Below, piece after piece: positions 37,971 to 47,823 of a stretch of DNA of 64,000 bases. Where the stretch lies: the NCBI GenBank assembly GCA_026129405.1, contig JAHCID010000001.1:186001-250000 (forward strand). The letters run 5' to 3'. This stretch comes from a bacterium (lineage in GTDB: Bacteria; Desulfobacterota; Binatia; DP-6). How positions within the stretch are numbered: the first letter of the stretch is position 1; every line of letters starts with the position of its first letter. Both the position numbers and the translations under genes were made by a program. The notes below the pieces were generated by a model. That model saw only the letters and a program-made list of their open reading frames with translations. It had not been told where the DNA came from and made no database searches.

Positions 37971-39227
37971 TCAGCGCTCGGGCGTGAAGCGCACGGGGAT
38001 GTGCTTCACGCCGTTGATGAAGTTCGAGCGCAGCCGCTGCACCTCGCCGTCGAGCTGGATGTCGGGCAGGCGTCGCAGCACCTCCTCGAACATGATCCGG
38101 ATCTCCATGCGGGCGAGGTGCGAGCCGAGGCAGAAGTGCGGCCCGATGCCGAAGCCGAGGTGGTCGTTGGGCGTGCGGCCGACGTCGAAGACGTCGGCGT
38201 CGGGGAAGACCTCCTCGTCGCGATTCGCCGACGCGTACCAGATCCAGACGCGGTCGCCCTCGCGAATCCGCACGCCGCGGACCTCGGTGTCCTTCTGCGC
38301 CGTGCGGCGGAAGGCCATCACCGGCGACACCCAGCGCAGCATCTCCTCGACCGCCGTCGGCAGGAGCGACGGATCGCGCTGGAGGCGCGCGCGCTGCTCG
38401 GGATGGTCGAAGAGCGCCAGCATGCCGCCCGAGATGAGGTTGCGCGTCGTCTCGTTGCCGGCGACCGACAGCAGCATCACGAACGAGTCGTACTGCGACT
38501 CGGTGAGGTGCTCGCCGTCGACCTGGGCCTGGAGGAGCAGCGTCGTCAGGTCCTCGCGCGGGCACGCCTTGCGGTCGACGGCCAGCTCGTTCGCGTAGGC
38601 GAAGAGCTGCATCATCGCCATCTGCCCGACCTCGGGGCTGGTGGCGTACTCGGGGTCCTCGGCCCCGACCATCGTGTTGCTCCACTCGAAGAACTTGTGG
38701 CGATCCTCGTGCGGCACGCCGAGCATCTCGACGATGACCTGGAGGGGCAGCTCCGCGGCGACCTCGGTGACGAAGTCGCAGGTGCCGCGCCTGGCGACGG
38801 CGTCGACGATCGCCTTGGCGCGGCTGCGGATCGCGATCTCGGCCTGGTTCAGGACCTTCGGCGAGAAGCCCATGTTGACCAGCCGGCGGTGCTTGGTGTG
38901 CCGTGGCGGGTCCATGTTCAGCATCAGCTCGCGCTGGGGGACCATCTCTTCCTCGGTGAACTCCGGGAGGAGCGCGGTGCCGCGCTCGGACGAGAAGGTC
39001 TTGGCGTCGAGCGACACCTTCCAGACGTCGGCGTGCTTGGTCAGCACCCAAAACCCACGCCCCGCGCGCGCGAGCTCGGCGGCCCGGGGCGGACTGGTGT
39101 CGGGATGCCAGAAGACGGGCGCCTCGGCGCGCAGGCGGCGGAAGGTCTCGTGGGGCACTCCCTCGACGAAGGTGTCGGGGCTCGAGAGGTCGGCCCCGTA
39201 CGGATGGACCTGCGCGGCGGCGGGCAT
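37971..39227 (-). CDS. Cytochrome P450 (CYP125/124/142-like)
   Basis: 418 residues. The heme motif FGIGPHFCLGSHLAR (about residue 360) supplies the axial Cys, AGNETTR is the I-helix oxygen-binding segment, and EEMLRW holds the ExxR pair. The N-terminal third (MDPPRHTKHRRLVNMGFSP) resembles bacterial P450s that hydroxylate terminal carbons of sterols, terpenes and branched chains. No membrane anchor, so a soluble class I enzyme; no ferredoxin gene is nearby. A substrate cannot be fixed. Confidence 0.92.
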   Translation of the reverse strand: MPAAAQVHPYGADLSSPDTFVEGVPHETFRRLRAEAPVFWHPDTSPPRAAELARAGRGFWVLTKHADVWKVSLDAKTFSSERGTALLPEFTEEEMVPQRELMLNMDPPRHTKHRRLVNMGFSPKVLNQAEIAIRSRAKAIVDAVARRGTCDFVTEVAAELPLQVIVEMLGVPHEDRHKFFEWSNTMVGAEDPEYATSPEVGQMAMMQLFAYANELAVDRKACPREDLTTLLLQAQVDGEHLTESQYDSFVMLLSVAGNETTRNLISGGMLALFDHPEQRARLQRDPSLLPTAVEEMLRWVSPVMAFRRTAQKDTEVRGVRIREGDRVWIWYASANRDEEVFPDADVFDVGRTPNDHLGFGIGPHFCLGSHLARMEIRIMFEEVLRRLPDIQLDGEVQRLRSNFINGVKHIPVRFTPER

Positions 39228-39311
39228 GACAGTCGGGCCGTACCCAAACGTGCGTTTGTGTGCAAGCCCCGGTGTGGCTGGACGGCTCCGGGTCGGCTAG
39301 GACGGCGCCCG

Positions 39312-39821
39312 ATGCCTTCGACGCGCACCGCCAAACCGCTCCTGGCGCTCCTCCCCCTGCTCATCGGCGCCTGCACCTCCTTCGGCGTGACGATGTCCGA
39401 GGTGAAGGCGAACGACATCACCTACACGATCGCGCGCCTGAAGCCGGTCGACGGCAAGTGGGACCGCGACGGCAGCACGGGCACCTTCACCGCCTACTTC
39501 AACGGCGACCACATCATCTACGTGCGCGACGCCCGGACGGTCGCCGACGGCGACACCGTCTCGGGCGAGTACTTCTACGAGAACGACCGGCTGTTCCTCG
39601 CCCGCGAGGGCCGCCGCGTGCACGTCGGCGGCGGCCGCTACGTGCGCAAGAACCTGACCGTCACCTGGAGCGAGGACGGCGACCTCCAGGGCGCGAAGGA
39701 GCTGATCGACGGCGAGGAGCAGGAGCCCGCCGCGAAGGCCGTCGACGCGACCCGCCGGCACGCGAACGAGCTGGCCGCCGCCGCCGTCCGCGTCCGCGAC
39801 GGGGCTGCGGTCGCGAGGTAG
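39312..39821 (+). CDS. Lipoprotein of unknown function
   Basis: 169 residues from ATG 39312. The signal peptide ends in the lipobox LIGAC (Cys about 20). The mature part is mostly beta-type and charged, with repeated acidic turns (YFNGDHIIYVRD and SGEYFYENDR), and the end is helical and Arg/Ala-rich. No family recognised. It is encoded convergent to the GtrA gene, 10 bp apart. Confidence 0.65.
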   Translation: MPSTRTAKPLLALLPLLIGACTSFGVTMSEVKANDITYTIARLKPVDGKWDRDGSTGTFTAYFNGDHIIYVRDARTVADGDTVSGEYFYENDRLFLAREGRRVHVGGGRYVRKNLTVTWSEDGDLQGAKELIDGEEQEPAAKAVDATRRHANELAAAAVRVRDGAAVAR

Positions 39822-39831
39822 CGCCCCGCCG

Positions 39832-40302
39832 TCAGGCCGGGGTGGTGCGGAACGTCCAGTACTTGCTGGCCGCGAAGTTCCACGCGACCACGATCGGAAC
39901 GGACAGGATCGACGCGAGCAGCACGTCGCTCGCGTGCGGCGTGCCGCCGATGTACGGCAGGTGATCCGCGAAGAGCGTCAGGATCAGTTGGGTGAGCGCG
40001 AGGTTCAGCGCCAGCCCCACGAGGTTGGTCGCGAAGAACATGCCGTACTGCGTGCGACGGCGATGCGCGTGGGTGTCGGCGCGAAACGTCCACGTGCGGT
40101 TCCACACGAAGCCGTTCGTGACCGCCAGCATGAACGACAGCGTGGCGCTGATCCACCACGGCGAGCGCGGCAGCCCTTCGTTCAGGAGGAACCAGAGCGT
40201 CCGCTTGTCGATGAACAGGCTCGTCGCCCCGACGAGGCAGAACTTCACGAACTGGCGCACCCCACGGCGCTGGGGGAGGCGGCGGACGGCGGCGAGCGTC
40301 AT
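39832..40302 (-). CDS. GtrA family membrane protein
   Basis: 156 residues from ATG 40302. Four hydrophobic helices with VRQFVKFCLVGATSLFID near the N-terminus and FVWNRTWTFR plus VAWNFAASKYWTFR at helix ends, all typical of GtrA. GtrA proteins are thought to flip polyprenyl-phosphate-linked sugars. No glycosyltransferase neighbour lies here, but the window has several GT-C enzymes that would need such a donor. Confidence 0.88.
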   Translation of the reverse strand: MTLAAVRRLPQRRGVRQFVKFCLVGATSLFIDKRTLWFLLNEGLPRSPWWISATLSFMLAVTNGFVWNRTWTFRADTHAHRRRTQYGMFFATNLVGLALNLALTQLILTLFADHLPYIGGTPHASDVLLASILSVPIVVAWNFAASKYWTFRTTPA

Positions 40303-40424
40303 GGGTGGGTCGCGGAGATTAACCCGTCCCGCCCGCGCGTCGCCAGCCCATTCCGTGCGGCGGGTGCCGTGCGCCCCCTCACGCGCCCCGTCCGGGATTG
40401 ACCCCACCGGCCGATCCGGATGAC

Positions 40425-40721
40425 ATGGCGAGGATGCGCGCCGGAATCGACGTCGCGCCGGTCGACGCCACCACCTATCGGGTGACGGTGACCGAGCGCG
40501 GCGCGCACAGCACCCACCTGGTCACGCTGGACCCGGCCTACCACGCCCGCCTCACCGGCGGCGCGGTCGAGCCGGCCGAGCTGATCCGCCGCTCGTTCGA
40601 GTTCCTGCTCGAGCGCGAGCCCAAGGAGTCCATCCTGAGCGCCTTCGATCTGCCGGTGATCACCCGCTACTTCCCCGAGTACGAGCGCGACATCGCGTCG
40701 CGCGTGCGGAGGCCGCGATGA
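40425..40721 (+). CDS. Conserved small protein of unknown function
   Basis: 98 residues if ATG 40425 is used; a TTG at 40398 or ATG 40434 are alternatives. The C-terminal half with RSFEFLLEREPKESILSAFD and VITRYFPEYE is a conserved pattern in many bacteria without an assigned role. The first half is beta-like. The stop overlaps the start of the PEBP gene (ATGA), so the two are probably co-translated. Confidence 0.65.
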   Translation: MARMRAGIDVAPVDATTYRVTVTERGAHSTHLVTLDPAYHARLTGGAVEPAELIRRSFEFLLEREPKESILSAFDLPVITRYFPEYERDIASRVRRPR

Positions 40722-41254
40722 CGCGCGCCGTCCGCGTGGCGCTCGCCCTCGGCGCCGTCCTCGCCGCCGGGACGCCCGCCCGCGCGCTCATGCTGACCTC
40801 CCCCGCGGTCCTGCCCCAGTCGCCGATCCCGCCCGTCCACACCTGCGAGGGGAACGACGTCTCCCCGGCGCTCACCTTTACGGGGGTGCCCGACGGCACC
40901 AAGAGCCTCGTGCTGATCGTCGACGACCCCGACGCCACCGGCGGCTGGACCCACTGGCTCGTCTACGACATCCCGCCGACCGCCACGTCGCTGCCCGAAG
41001 GCGTCCAGCCGAAGCAGCTGCCGAAGGGCGCCCGCGTCGCGCTGAACGGCTGGAACCGCCGCAGCTACAACGGCCCGTGCCCGCCGAGCGGCCGGCACCG
41101 CTACGTGTTCCGCCTCTACGCGGTGGACACGACGTTCGGCGACCTGGGCGACGCGGCGACGCGCGCCGACGTCGAGGCACACATGCGCGGACACGTTCTC
41201 CAGGCGGCGGAGCTGACCGGGCTCTACGGAAAGGCGGCCACCGCCTCGCGCTGA
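40718..41254 (+). CDS. YbhB/YbcL family (PEBP-like) secreted protein
   Basis: 178 residues with a signal peptide (about 1-22). The phosphatidylethanolamine-binding fold is clear from TCEGNDVSPALTFTGVPDGTKSL-type sequence (DVSPAL), VDDPDATGGWTHWLVYDIPP with the anion-binding Asp and His, and GPCPPSGRHRYVFRLYA. Bacterial members are periplasmic or cytoplasmic proteins of unsettled function. Coupled to the small conserved protein just upstream. Confidence 0.9.
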   Translation: MTRAVRVALALGAVLAAGTPARALMLTSPAVLPQSPIPPVHTCEGNDVSPALTFTGVPDGTKSLVLIVDDPDATGGWTHWLVYDIPPTATSLPEGVQPKQLPKGARVALNGWNRRSYNGPCPPSGRHRYVFRLYAVDTTFGDLGDAATRADVEAHMRGHVLQAAELTGLYGKAATASR

Positions 41255-41294
41255 TCGGTTTTCCGGTCGTTCGCGGCGCTGATTATCGATTTGT

Positions 41295-41323
41295 CCCCGG
41301 GTAGCGCCGCCGCTACGCCGGGG
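41295..41323 (+). other. Strong hairpin in the TerC leader
   Basis: CCCCGG-g-TAGCG-ccgc-CGCTA-cg-CCGGGG folds into an 11-bp interrupted stem, 41 bp after the PEBP stop and 31 bp before terC. It has no T-run; it may end upstream transcription or control terC. Confidence 0.45.
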
Positions 41324-41354
41324 CCATGTCGAACTCGTCTCACCCGCTGGCGCG

Positions 41355-42407
41355 ATGAGCGCGCCGCTGCTGTTCCCGTTCGCCGAGTACTGGTGGCTCT
41401 ACGCCGCCTTCACGACCGGGGTCGTCCTCCTCCTGCTCCTCGATCTCGGCGTCTTCCATCGCGAGGCACACGCGGTGAGCATCAAGGAGGCGTCCGCCTG
41501 GAGCGCCGTCTGGATCTCGCTGGCGCTCGCGTTCAACGTCGGGCTGTACTTCTACGCGGCGTGGACGTTCGCCGGGAACCCCCGGCTGACGAGTCTGCCC
41601 GGCTTCGATCCGGACGCGGCCGCCGGGCAGGTCGCCCTCGAGTTCCTCACCGGTTTCGTCATCGAGAAGTCGCTCGCCGTCGACAACATCTTCGTCTTCG
41701 TCGTGCTCTTCTCGTACTTCGCCATCCCGGCGCAGTATCAGCACCGCGTCCTCTTCTTCGGCATCCTGGGTGCGCTCGTCTTCCGCGCCGTGTTCATCGC
41801 CCTCGGCGCGACGCTGCTCCAGTACCACTGGGTCGTCCTCGTGGCCGGGGCGTTCCTGATCCTGACGGGCCTCAAGATCCTCGCCACCCCGGACGCCGCG
41901 CCCGACCCCGGCGCGAACCCGCTCCTGCGCCTGCTGAAGCGGATACTGCCGGTGACGCCGACCATCGAAGGCCCGCGCTTCTTCGTCCGCCGTGACGGCG
42001 TGCGCTACGCGACGCCGCTCTTCCTGGCGCTCGCCTTCATCGAGTTCTCGGACATCGTCTTCGCGATCGACTCGGTGCCCGCCATCTTCGCGATCACCGC
42101 CGAGCCGCTCATCGTGTTCACGTCGAACATCTTCGCGATCCTCGGCCTGCGCTCGCTCTACTTCCTGCTCGCCGGGGTGGTGGAGCGGTTCCACTACCTC
42201 AAGTACGGGCTCGGTCTGATCCTGATCTTCGTCGGTCTCAAGATGACGTGGCTGAACGAGGCGTTCGGCGGCAAGTTCCCGATCGGGTGGTCGCTCGGGA
42301 TCATCGCCGGCATCCTCGCCGGCGCCGTCCTGGCATCGTGGCTGAGGCCGCCCGGGCACCCGGGGTCGCACGGCCGGGACGGCGATCAGGGGAAGGCGGC
42401 GGCCTGA
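41355..42407 (+). CDS. TerC family integral membrane protein
   Basis: 350 residues with about nine membrane helices. The two acidic family motifs are present: LEFLTGFVIEKSLAVDNIFVF and LAFIEFSDIVFAIDSVPAIFAIT. TerC-type proteins (Alx, MeeF, YceF) export manganese or other divalent metals, some serving exoenzyme metallation. No clear ribosome binding site precedes ATG 41355. The downstream convergent gene encodes an NhaR-like regulator. Confidence 0.93.
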   Translation: MSAPLLFPFAEYWWLYAAFTTGVVLLLLLDLGVFHREAHAVSIKEASAWSAVWISLALAFNVGLYFYAAWTFAGNPRLTSLPGFDPDAAAGQVALEFLTGFVIEKSLAVDNIFVFVVLFSYFAIPAQYQHRVLFFGILGALVFRAVFIALGATLLQYHWVVLVAGAFLILTGLKILATPDAAPDPGANPLLRLLKRILPVTPTIEGPRFFVRRDGVRYATPLFLALAFIEFSDIVFAIDSVPAIFAITAEPLIVFTSNIFAILGLRSLYFLLAGVVERFHYLKYGLGLILIFVGLKMTWLNEAFGGKFPIGWSLGIIAGILAGAVLASWLRPPGHPGSHGRDGDQGKAAA

Positions 42408-42423
42408 CCGCGCCGGGCCGGGC

Positions 42424-43323
42424 TCAGCTCTCGAGGCTCGCCCGCGCCGCGCGCGACAGCGCGACCACGGCCGGATGCGTGAGACGCCGCTCGATCGAGA
42501 TCGCATAGTAGCGCTCGCGCACCGTCCCCGCGACGCCGACGCGCGCCACCCTGAACTGCCGTCGCACCTCGCGGCCGATCGCCGCGCACACCGGGAACGC
42601 GCCACGGCCCTCGGCGCCGAACACCTTGAGGAGCGCGCTGTCCTCGATCTCGGCCGCGACGACGGGACGCACCCCCACCTCGTCGAACCACTGGTCGAGC
42701 GAGCGGCGAAGCTGGGTTCCGACCGTCGGCAGGAGCATCGGCGCGCCGTCGAGCGAGCGCGGGAACCGCCGGCGCAGGCTCGCGGCCAGCGCCGGGGCGG
42801 CCCACACCTCGATGGGCGACTCGCCGAGGAGATGGTCGTACGCCTTCACCTCGATGCCGGGCCCGACGGGGGCGTCCGCCAGCACGAGGTCGAGGCGATG
42901 CAGCGCCAGCGCCGCGAGCAGCTCCGAGGGCTTGCCCTCGCGGCAGACGAGGTGCACGGGCGGCTCTACCTGCAACGCCGGCGCCAGCAGCCGGTGCGCC
43001 ATGAGCTTCGGCACGACGTCGGCGACGCCGACCACGAACGGCGTCGGGCGCCCCGTGGGTCGCCCCTTCACCGCGTCGAGCAGCTCGCGGCCGAGCCCGA
43101 AGATCTCTTCGGCATAGCGGTAGACGAGACGGCCGAGCTCGGTCAGCTCGAGACGCCGGCCCCGGCGGACGAACAGCCGGTCGCCGAGCGCCGACTCGAG
43201 CAGCCGGATCTGCGCGCTCACCGTCGACTGCGAGAGCCGCAGCTCCTCGCTGGCGCGAGTGACGCCGCCCTCGCGCGCCGCGAGCCAGAAGTAGAGGAGG
43301 TGATGGTAGTTCAGCCACTCCAC
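42424..43323 (-). CDS. LysR family transcriptional regulator, NhaR-like
   Basis: 299 residues from GTG 43323, preceded by GGGAGG; longer frames upstream are not supported. The N-terminus LNYHHLLYFWLAAREGGVTRA and ELGRLVYRYAEEIFGL closely follow the NhaR pattern, including the length (about 300). The helix-turn-helix is residues 15-40 and the effector domain follows. NhaR responds to sodium in E. coli; here no antiporter gene is near, and the target is unknown. Its end is 17 bp from terC, in convergent orientation. Confidence 0.88.
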   Translation of the reverse strand: MEWLNYHHLLYFWLAAREGGVTRASEELRLSQSTVSAQIRLLESALGDRLFVRRGRRLELTELGRLVYRYAEEIFGLGRELLDAVKGRPTGRPTPFVVGVADVVPKLMAHRLLAPALQVEPPVHLVCREGKPSELLAALALHRLDLVLADAPVGPGIEVKAYDHLLGESPIEVWAAPALAASLRRRFPRSLDGAPMLLPTVGTQLRRSLDQWFDEVGVRPVVAAEIEDSALLKVFGAEGRGAFPVCAAIGREVRRQFRVARVGVAGTVRERYYAISIERRLTHPAVVALSRAARASLES

Positions 43324-43375
43324 GTGCCTCCCATATCGCGCCCGCGGTCGCGGCGCCGCCTCCCCCGAAACGACG

Positions 43376-43407
43376 ACGGGGCGCCGTCCACCCGGACGGC
43401 GCCCCGT
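43376..43407 (-). terminator. Rho-independent-like terminator after groL
   Basis: A perfect 14-bp stem (ACGGGGCGCCGTCC / GGACGGCGCCCCGT, loop accc on plus) lies 25 bp past the groL stop. On the minus strand it is followed by GTCGTTTC, a weak T-rich tail. Confidence 0.75.
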
Positions 43408-43432
43408 GTGCGTCACGCGAAGGAAGCGGAAC

Positions 43433-45079
<1,647 letters not shown>

Positions 45080-45092
45080 CTACTGCTTGCCG

Positions 45093-45389
45093 TTACTCGA
45101 CGACGCCGAGGACGTCCTCTTCCCGCAGGATGAGGTGCTCCTCGCCGTCGATCTTGATCTCGCTGCCGGAGTACTTGCCGAACAGGATGCGGTCGCCGGT
45201 CTTCACGTCGAGCGGCAGGACCTTGCCCTCGTCGTTCACGCGGCCCTTGCCCACCGCGATGACCTTGCCCTCCTGGGGCTTCTCCTTGGCGGTGTCGGGG
45301 ATGATGATCCCGCCGGCGCTCTTCGTCTCCTGCTCCTCGAGCCGCTTCACGATGAGCCGGTCGGCCAGGGGCCGGATCTTGGTTGCCAT
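45093..45389 (-). CDS. groS: 10-kDa co-chaperonin GroES
   Basis: 98 residues, ATG 45389 with [19 protein letters not shown] at the N-terminus, [18 protein letters not shown] mobile loop and [23 protein letters not shown] at the end fit the family. GroES caps the GroEL ring. No CIRCE element was found upstream, so HrcA control is not indicated. Confidence 0.98.
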   Translation of the reverse strand: MATKIRPLADRLIVKRLEEQETKSAGGIIIPDTAKEKPQEGKVIAVGKGRVNDEGKVLPLDVKTGDRILFGKYSGSEIKIDGEEHLILREEDVLGVVE

Positions 45390-45499
45390 GGAAACGTCCT
45401 CCTCCCGGGCCCCCGTCTCCCCGTGGCCCGGATTCGCTGTGATCGGCGGATATGTGTGTATGACGCGGGCGTGCTGCTGCGTTCGCCCGCGCGCGGGCG

Positions 45500-45528
45500 C
45501 ACCTAAGGCGCTCACCGCAGAACGTCAA
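45500..45528 (-). promoter_or_regulatory. Possible sigma-70 promoter of groESL
   Basis: On the minus strand TTGACG (45528-45523), a 17-base spacer and TAGGTG (45505-45500) lie about 110 bp upstream of groS. The -10 is poor. A 16-bp palindrome, CGCCCGCG/CGCGGGCG, lies at 45484-45499 next to the presumed start. Confidence 0.35.
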
Positions 45529-45556
45529 GGGGGCGCCCCGTGAAAATTCCCGCGAC

Positions 45557-45586
45557 CGGGCTCATCGCCGGCCGGCGATGAGCCCG
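45557..45586. terminator. Perfect 30-bp palindrome overlapping the bufC stop
   Basis: CGGGCTCATCGCCGG is followed directly by its exact complement CCGGCGATGAGCCCG. It covers the last codons and the TGA of bufC and is followed on the minus strand by GGTCGCGGGAATTTTC. It fits a terminator built into the coding end, or a protein-binding site. Confidence 0.6.
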
Positions 45587-46350
45587 TCCTCGAGCCAACG
45601 GACGAGATGGGACCCCGCCCGGGCCGCGGCCGCCTCGCCGTCGCCGTCGTCGCCGACCTCGGCGAACGCCTCGCAAACGCTGGCGAACGGCTCGCCGGCG
45701 ACGAGGCGGGCGAGGGCCAGGTCCTCGGCCCGCTCGACGGCGCAGTGGTAGACGACGTGGTCCTGCCGCCACACCCGGACGGCCGTGGGGTGCGGCGCCG
45801 GCATGACCTCGGGCTCGGCCCACAGGCGATCCACGGGCCAGTGCGAGGCGAGCCGCCGGAGCGACGCGACCGGCCGGAAGCGCAGCCCGGGCCAGTCCCC
45901 GGGCGGCAGCACGGCGAGGTCGGCCAGGCGGATCGGAACCTCGTCCGGAACGTCGAACGCCTCGACCCGTGCCCACTCCAGCGCCGCGAGATCCGCCGCC
46001 CAGGGCGGCAGGTCGACCGGCGCCGTCGTGCCGGCGAGCCAGGCCGCGAGCCGACGCCCGACGTGCCGCACGGACGGATGCTCGGAGGGGTGCTCGGCCA
46101 GGTACCCCCGCACGACCGCCGCGAACGGGTCGTGGCCGAGGGCTGCGGCCAGGCGCGGAAAGTCGGCCGCGAGCACGCCTTCGAGGCGCATGACGTACAT
46201 CCCGGCGTAGATGCCGAGCCGGTCCATCGCATCCAGCGCATCCAGCGCCGCCGTCGCGCCGACCACGGCCACCAGGTCCGGCTCGGCCTCGCCGCGCGTC
46301 ACGGCGCGAAAGAAGCCCGCCTGGAGATCACGCAGAACGGGCGCAGGCAC
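45562..46350 (-). CDS. bufC: BufC/HvfC family protein (DUF2063), partner of the DUF692 enzyme
   Basis: 262 residues from GTG 46350, overlapping bufB by 23 bp. N-terminal LRDLQAGFFRAVT and LGIYAGMYVMRL are typical of DUF2063, which presents the precursor peptide to the DUF692 enzyme in RiPP pathways (MbnC, HvfC, BufC). The C-terminal half is the second helical lobe. Gene order bufA-bufB-bufC and the overlaps support co-production. No DoxX-type bufD gene follows; the next gene is groS. Confidence 0.85.
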   Translation of the reverse strand: MPAPVLRDLQAGFFRAVTRGEAEPDLVAVVGATAALDALDAMDRLGIYAGMYVMRLEGVLAADFPRLAAALGHDPFAAVVRGYLAEHPSEHPSVRHVGRRLAAWLAGTTAPVDLPPWAADLAALEWARVEAFDVPDEVPIRLADLAVLPPGDWPGLRFRPVASLRRLASHWPVDRLWAEPEVMPAPHPTAVRVWRQDHVVYHCAVERAEDLALARLVAGEPFASVCEAFAEVGDDGDGEAAAARAGSHLVRWLEDGLIAGRR

Positions 46351-47173
46351 CCAGCACCTCGGTCTCGATCGCCCGCGCCCGCTCGGCCTCGGCGAGCACG
46401 GCCTCGACGGGCGGGATGTGGTCGTCCCACTCGACCAGCGTCGCGACGCCGCCGAAGCGACGCACCGCCGAGCGGTAGAGCGCCCAGACCTCGTCGCGCA
46501 CCGGCGCGTCGTGCGTGTCGAGCACGTGCGTGCCGTGGTCGGTGTGGCCGGCGAGATGGATCTGGCCGACGCGCCCGGCGGGCACGCCGGCCAGATACGC
46601 CTCGGGATCGAAGCCGTGGTTGCGCGCGCTCACGTAGACGTTGTTGACGTCGAGCAGGACGCCGCAGTCGGCGCGCTCGGCGACCGCCGCGAGGAACTCC
46701 CACTCGGCCATCGTCGCATGCGTGAAGGCGACGTAGCTCGATACGTTCTCGACCAGGATGCGCCGCCCGAGCCGCTCCTGCACCGCCGCGATGCGCCCGG
46801 CGACGTGCGCGAGCGCCTCCTCGGTATAGGGCAGCGGCAGCAGGTCGTGGGCGTAGTGCCGCCCGAAGCTGCCCCAGCAGAGATGGTCCGACACCCACGC
46901 CGGCTCGACGCGGTCGGCGAGCGCCCGCAGCTCGGCGAGATAGGTGTCGTTCAGCGGGTCGGTCGCGCCGAGCGAGAGCGACACGCCGTGCAGCACGACG
47001 GGCCGGTCGGCGCGCACGGTCTCGAGCACGCGCAGCGGCCAGCCGCCCGGGATCATGAAGTTCTCCGAGATGACCTCGAACCAGTCGGCACGCACGCCGT
47101 CGTCGACCACGCGCGGATAGTGCGTCGTGCGCAGCCCGATGCCGTGACCGAGATGGGGGAAGCTCGGCGCCAT
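46328..47173 (-). CDS. bufB: DUF692 multinuclear iron peptide-modifying enzyme (BufB type)
   Basis: 281 residues, TIM-barrel. Metal-binding signatures are in order: GIGLRTTHY, EVISENFM, VVLHGVSLS, WVSDHLCW, LVENVSSY, LLDVNNVYVSARNH and QIHLAGHTDHG. In the characterised MbnB, HvfB and BufB these His, Asp and Glu residues bind two or three irons that oxidise Cys of a precursor peptide to oxazolone/thioamide or thiooxazole. It lies 48 bp after the small Cys-rich precursor and overlaps bufC. The product is expected to bind copper. Confidence 0.92.
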   Translation of the reverse strand: MAPSFPHLGHGIGLRTTHYPRVVDDGVRADWFEVISENFMIPGGWPLRVLETVRADRPVVLHGVSLSLGATDPLNDTYLAELRALADRVEPAWVSDHLCWGSFGRHYAHDLLPLPYTEEALAHVAGRIAAVQERLGRRILVENVSSYVAFTHATMAEWEFLAAVAERADCGVLLDVNNVYVSARNHGFDPEAYLAGVPAGRVGQIHLAGHTDHGTHVLDTHDAPVRDEVWALYRSAVRRFGGVATLVEWDDHIPPVEAVLAEAERARAIETEVLGACARSA

Positions 47174-47221
47174 GGGATCGGCGGATGGGGCCCCCGGCCG
47201 GCGCCTGGGGCCCCGACCCGA

Positions 47222-47473
47222 TCAATCGGCGACCTTGCCGCCCTTGGCGTCGCACTCGGCCTTGGGGACCATGACGACGCCCTTGCCCTTGCAGGAGTTC
47301 TGGCCGGCGCACGAGCCGCCCGCGCCGGCGCAGGTGCCCTGCCCCTTGCACTCGTTGATGCCGGAACACTTCACCTGGTCCGCGGCCTTGTCCTCCGCCT
47401 TCGCCTGGACCGCACCCGAGAGGACCAGCACGGCGGCCGCGCTGGCGATCAGCATGCCCTGGTTCACCTTCAT
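47222..47473 (-). CDS. bufA: Bufferin-type precursor peptide (BufA2-like), copper-binding RiPP
   Basis: 83 residues, ATG 47473 with AAGGAGGAG. Residues 1-25 are a Sec-type signal with an AVQA-like cleavage site. The core has six Cys at 36, 42, 48, 55, 61 and 74 in spacings CSGINECKGQGTC, then SCAGQNSCKGKG and AECDAKGG. This is the BufA2/HvfA-like periplasmic metallophore pattern. BufB and BufC would modify the Cys residues before export, as in known bufferins. The leader of 25-35 residues is long, as usual for this group. Confidence 0.88.
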   Translation of the reverse strand: MKVNQGMLIASAAAVLVLSGAVQAKAEDKAADQVKCSGINECKGQGTCAGAGGSCAGQNSCKGKGVVMVPKAECDAKGGKVAD

Positions 47474-47497
47474 CGCGTTCTCCTCCTTGGGGGAGCT

Positions 47498-47524
47498 GGT
47501 TTGCCGGCTTCGATACCGGCAACC
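47498..47524 (-). promoter_or_regulatory. Hairpin in the 5' leader of bufA
   Basis: On the minus strand GGTTGCCGG and CCGGCAAACC form a 9-bp stem with one bulged A, ending about 25 bases before the bufA start. It may affect initiation or act as an operator. The rest of the gap 47525-47823 holds nothing I can identify. Confidence 0.4.
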
Positions 47525-47823
47525 GGACGGCGTTTCGCTCACCGAGCTACCGCATCGTCCCGGGAGGTGCGAGACGGGGCGAGGTGCCCCGGCGCTGGCA
47601 CGAACGGCACACGCGCCCACGCGCCGGCGCATGCTGACACACGCCCGCCCACGGCGCCCACCGCGGATGCAGGCTCCGAGCGCGGCACGCCGCTTGCGAT
47701 GGCAGATCTTCGCTCGCGTTCACGCAGACGCGACCACTCCACTCCTCCCCCGTCCGGCATCACCATCACCACCCGCGGGAGCGGCGGTCCGCAACACCGC
47801 CGCTCCCGCCCCCCACCCGGGGC

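Noticed and set aside
41255-41354. yybP-ykoY manganese riboswitch before terC
   Set aside because: The conserved core sequence of that element is not visible; only a hairpin is seen.
45390-45560. CIRCE/HrcA operator for groESL
   Set aside because: No TTAGCACTC/GAGTGCTAA pair was found; only a weak sigma-70-like promoter and palindromes.
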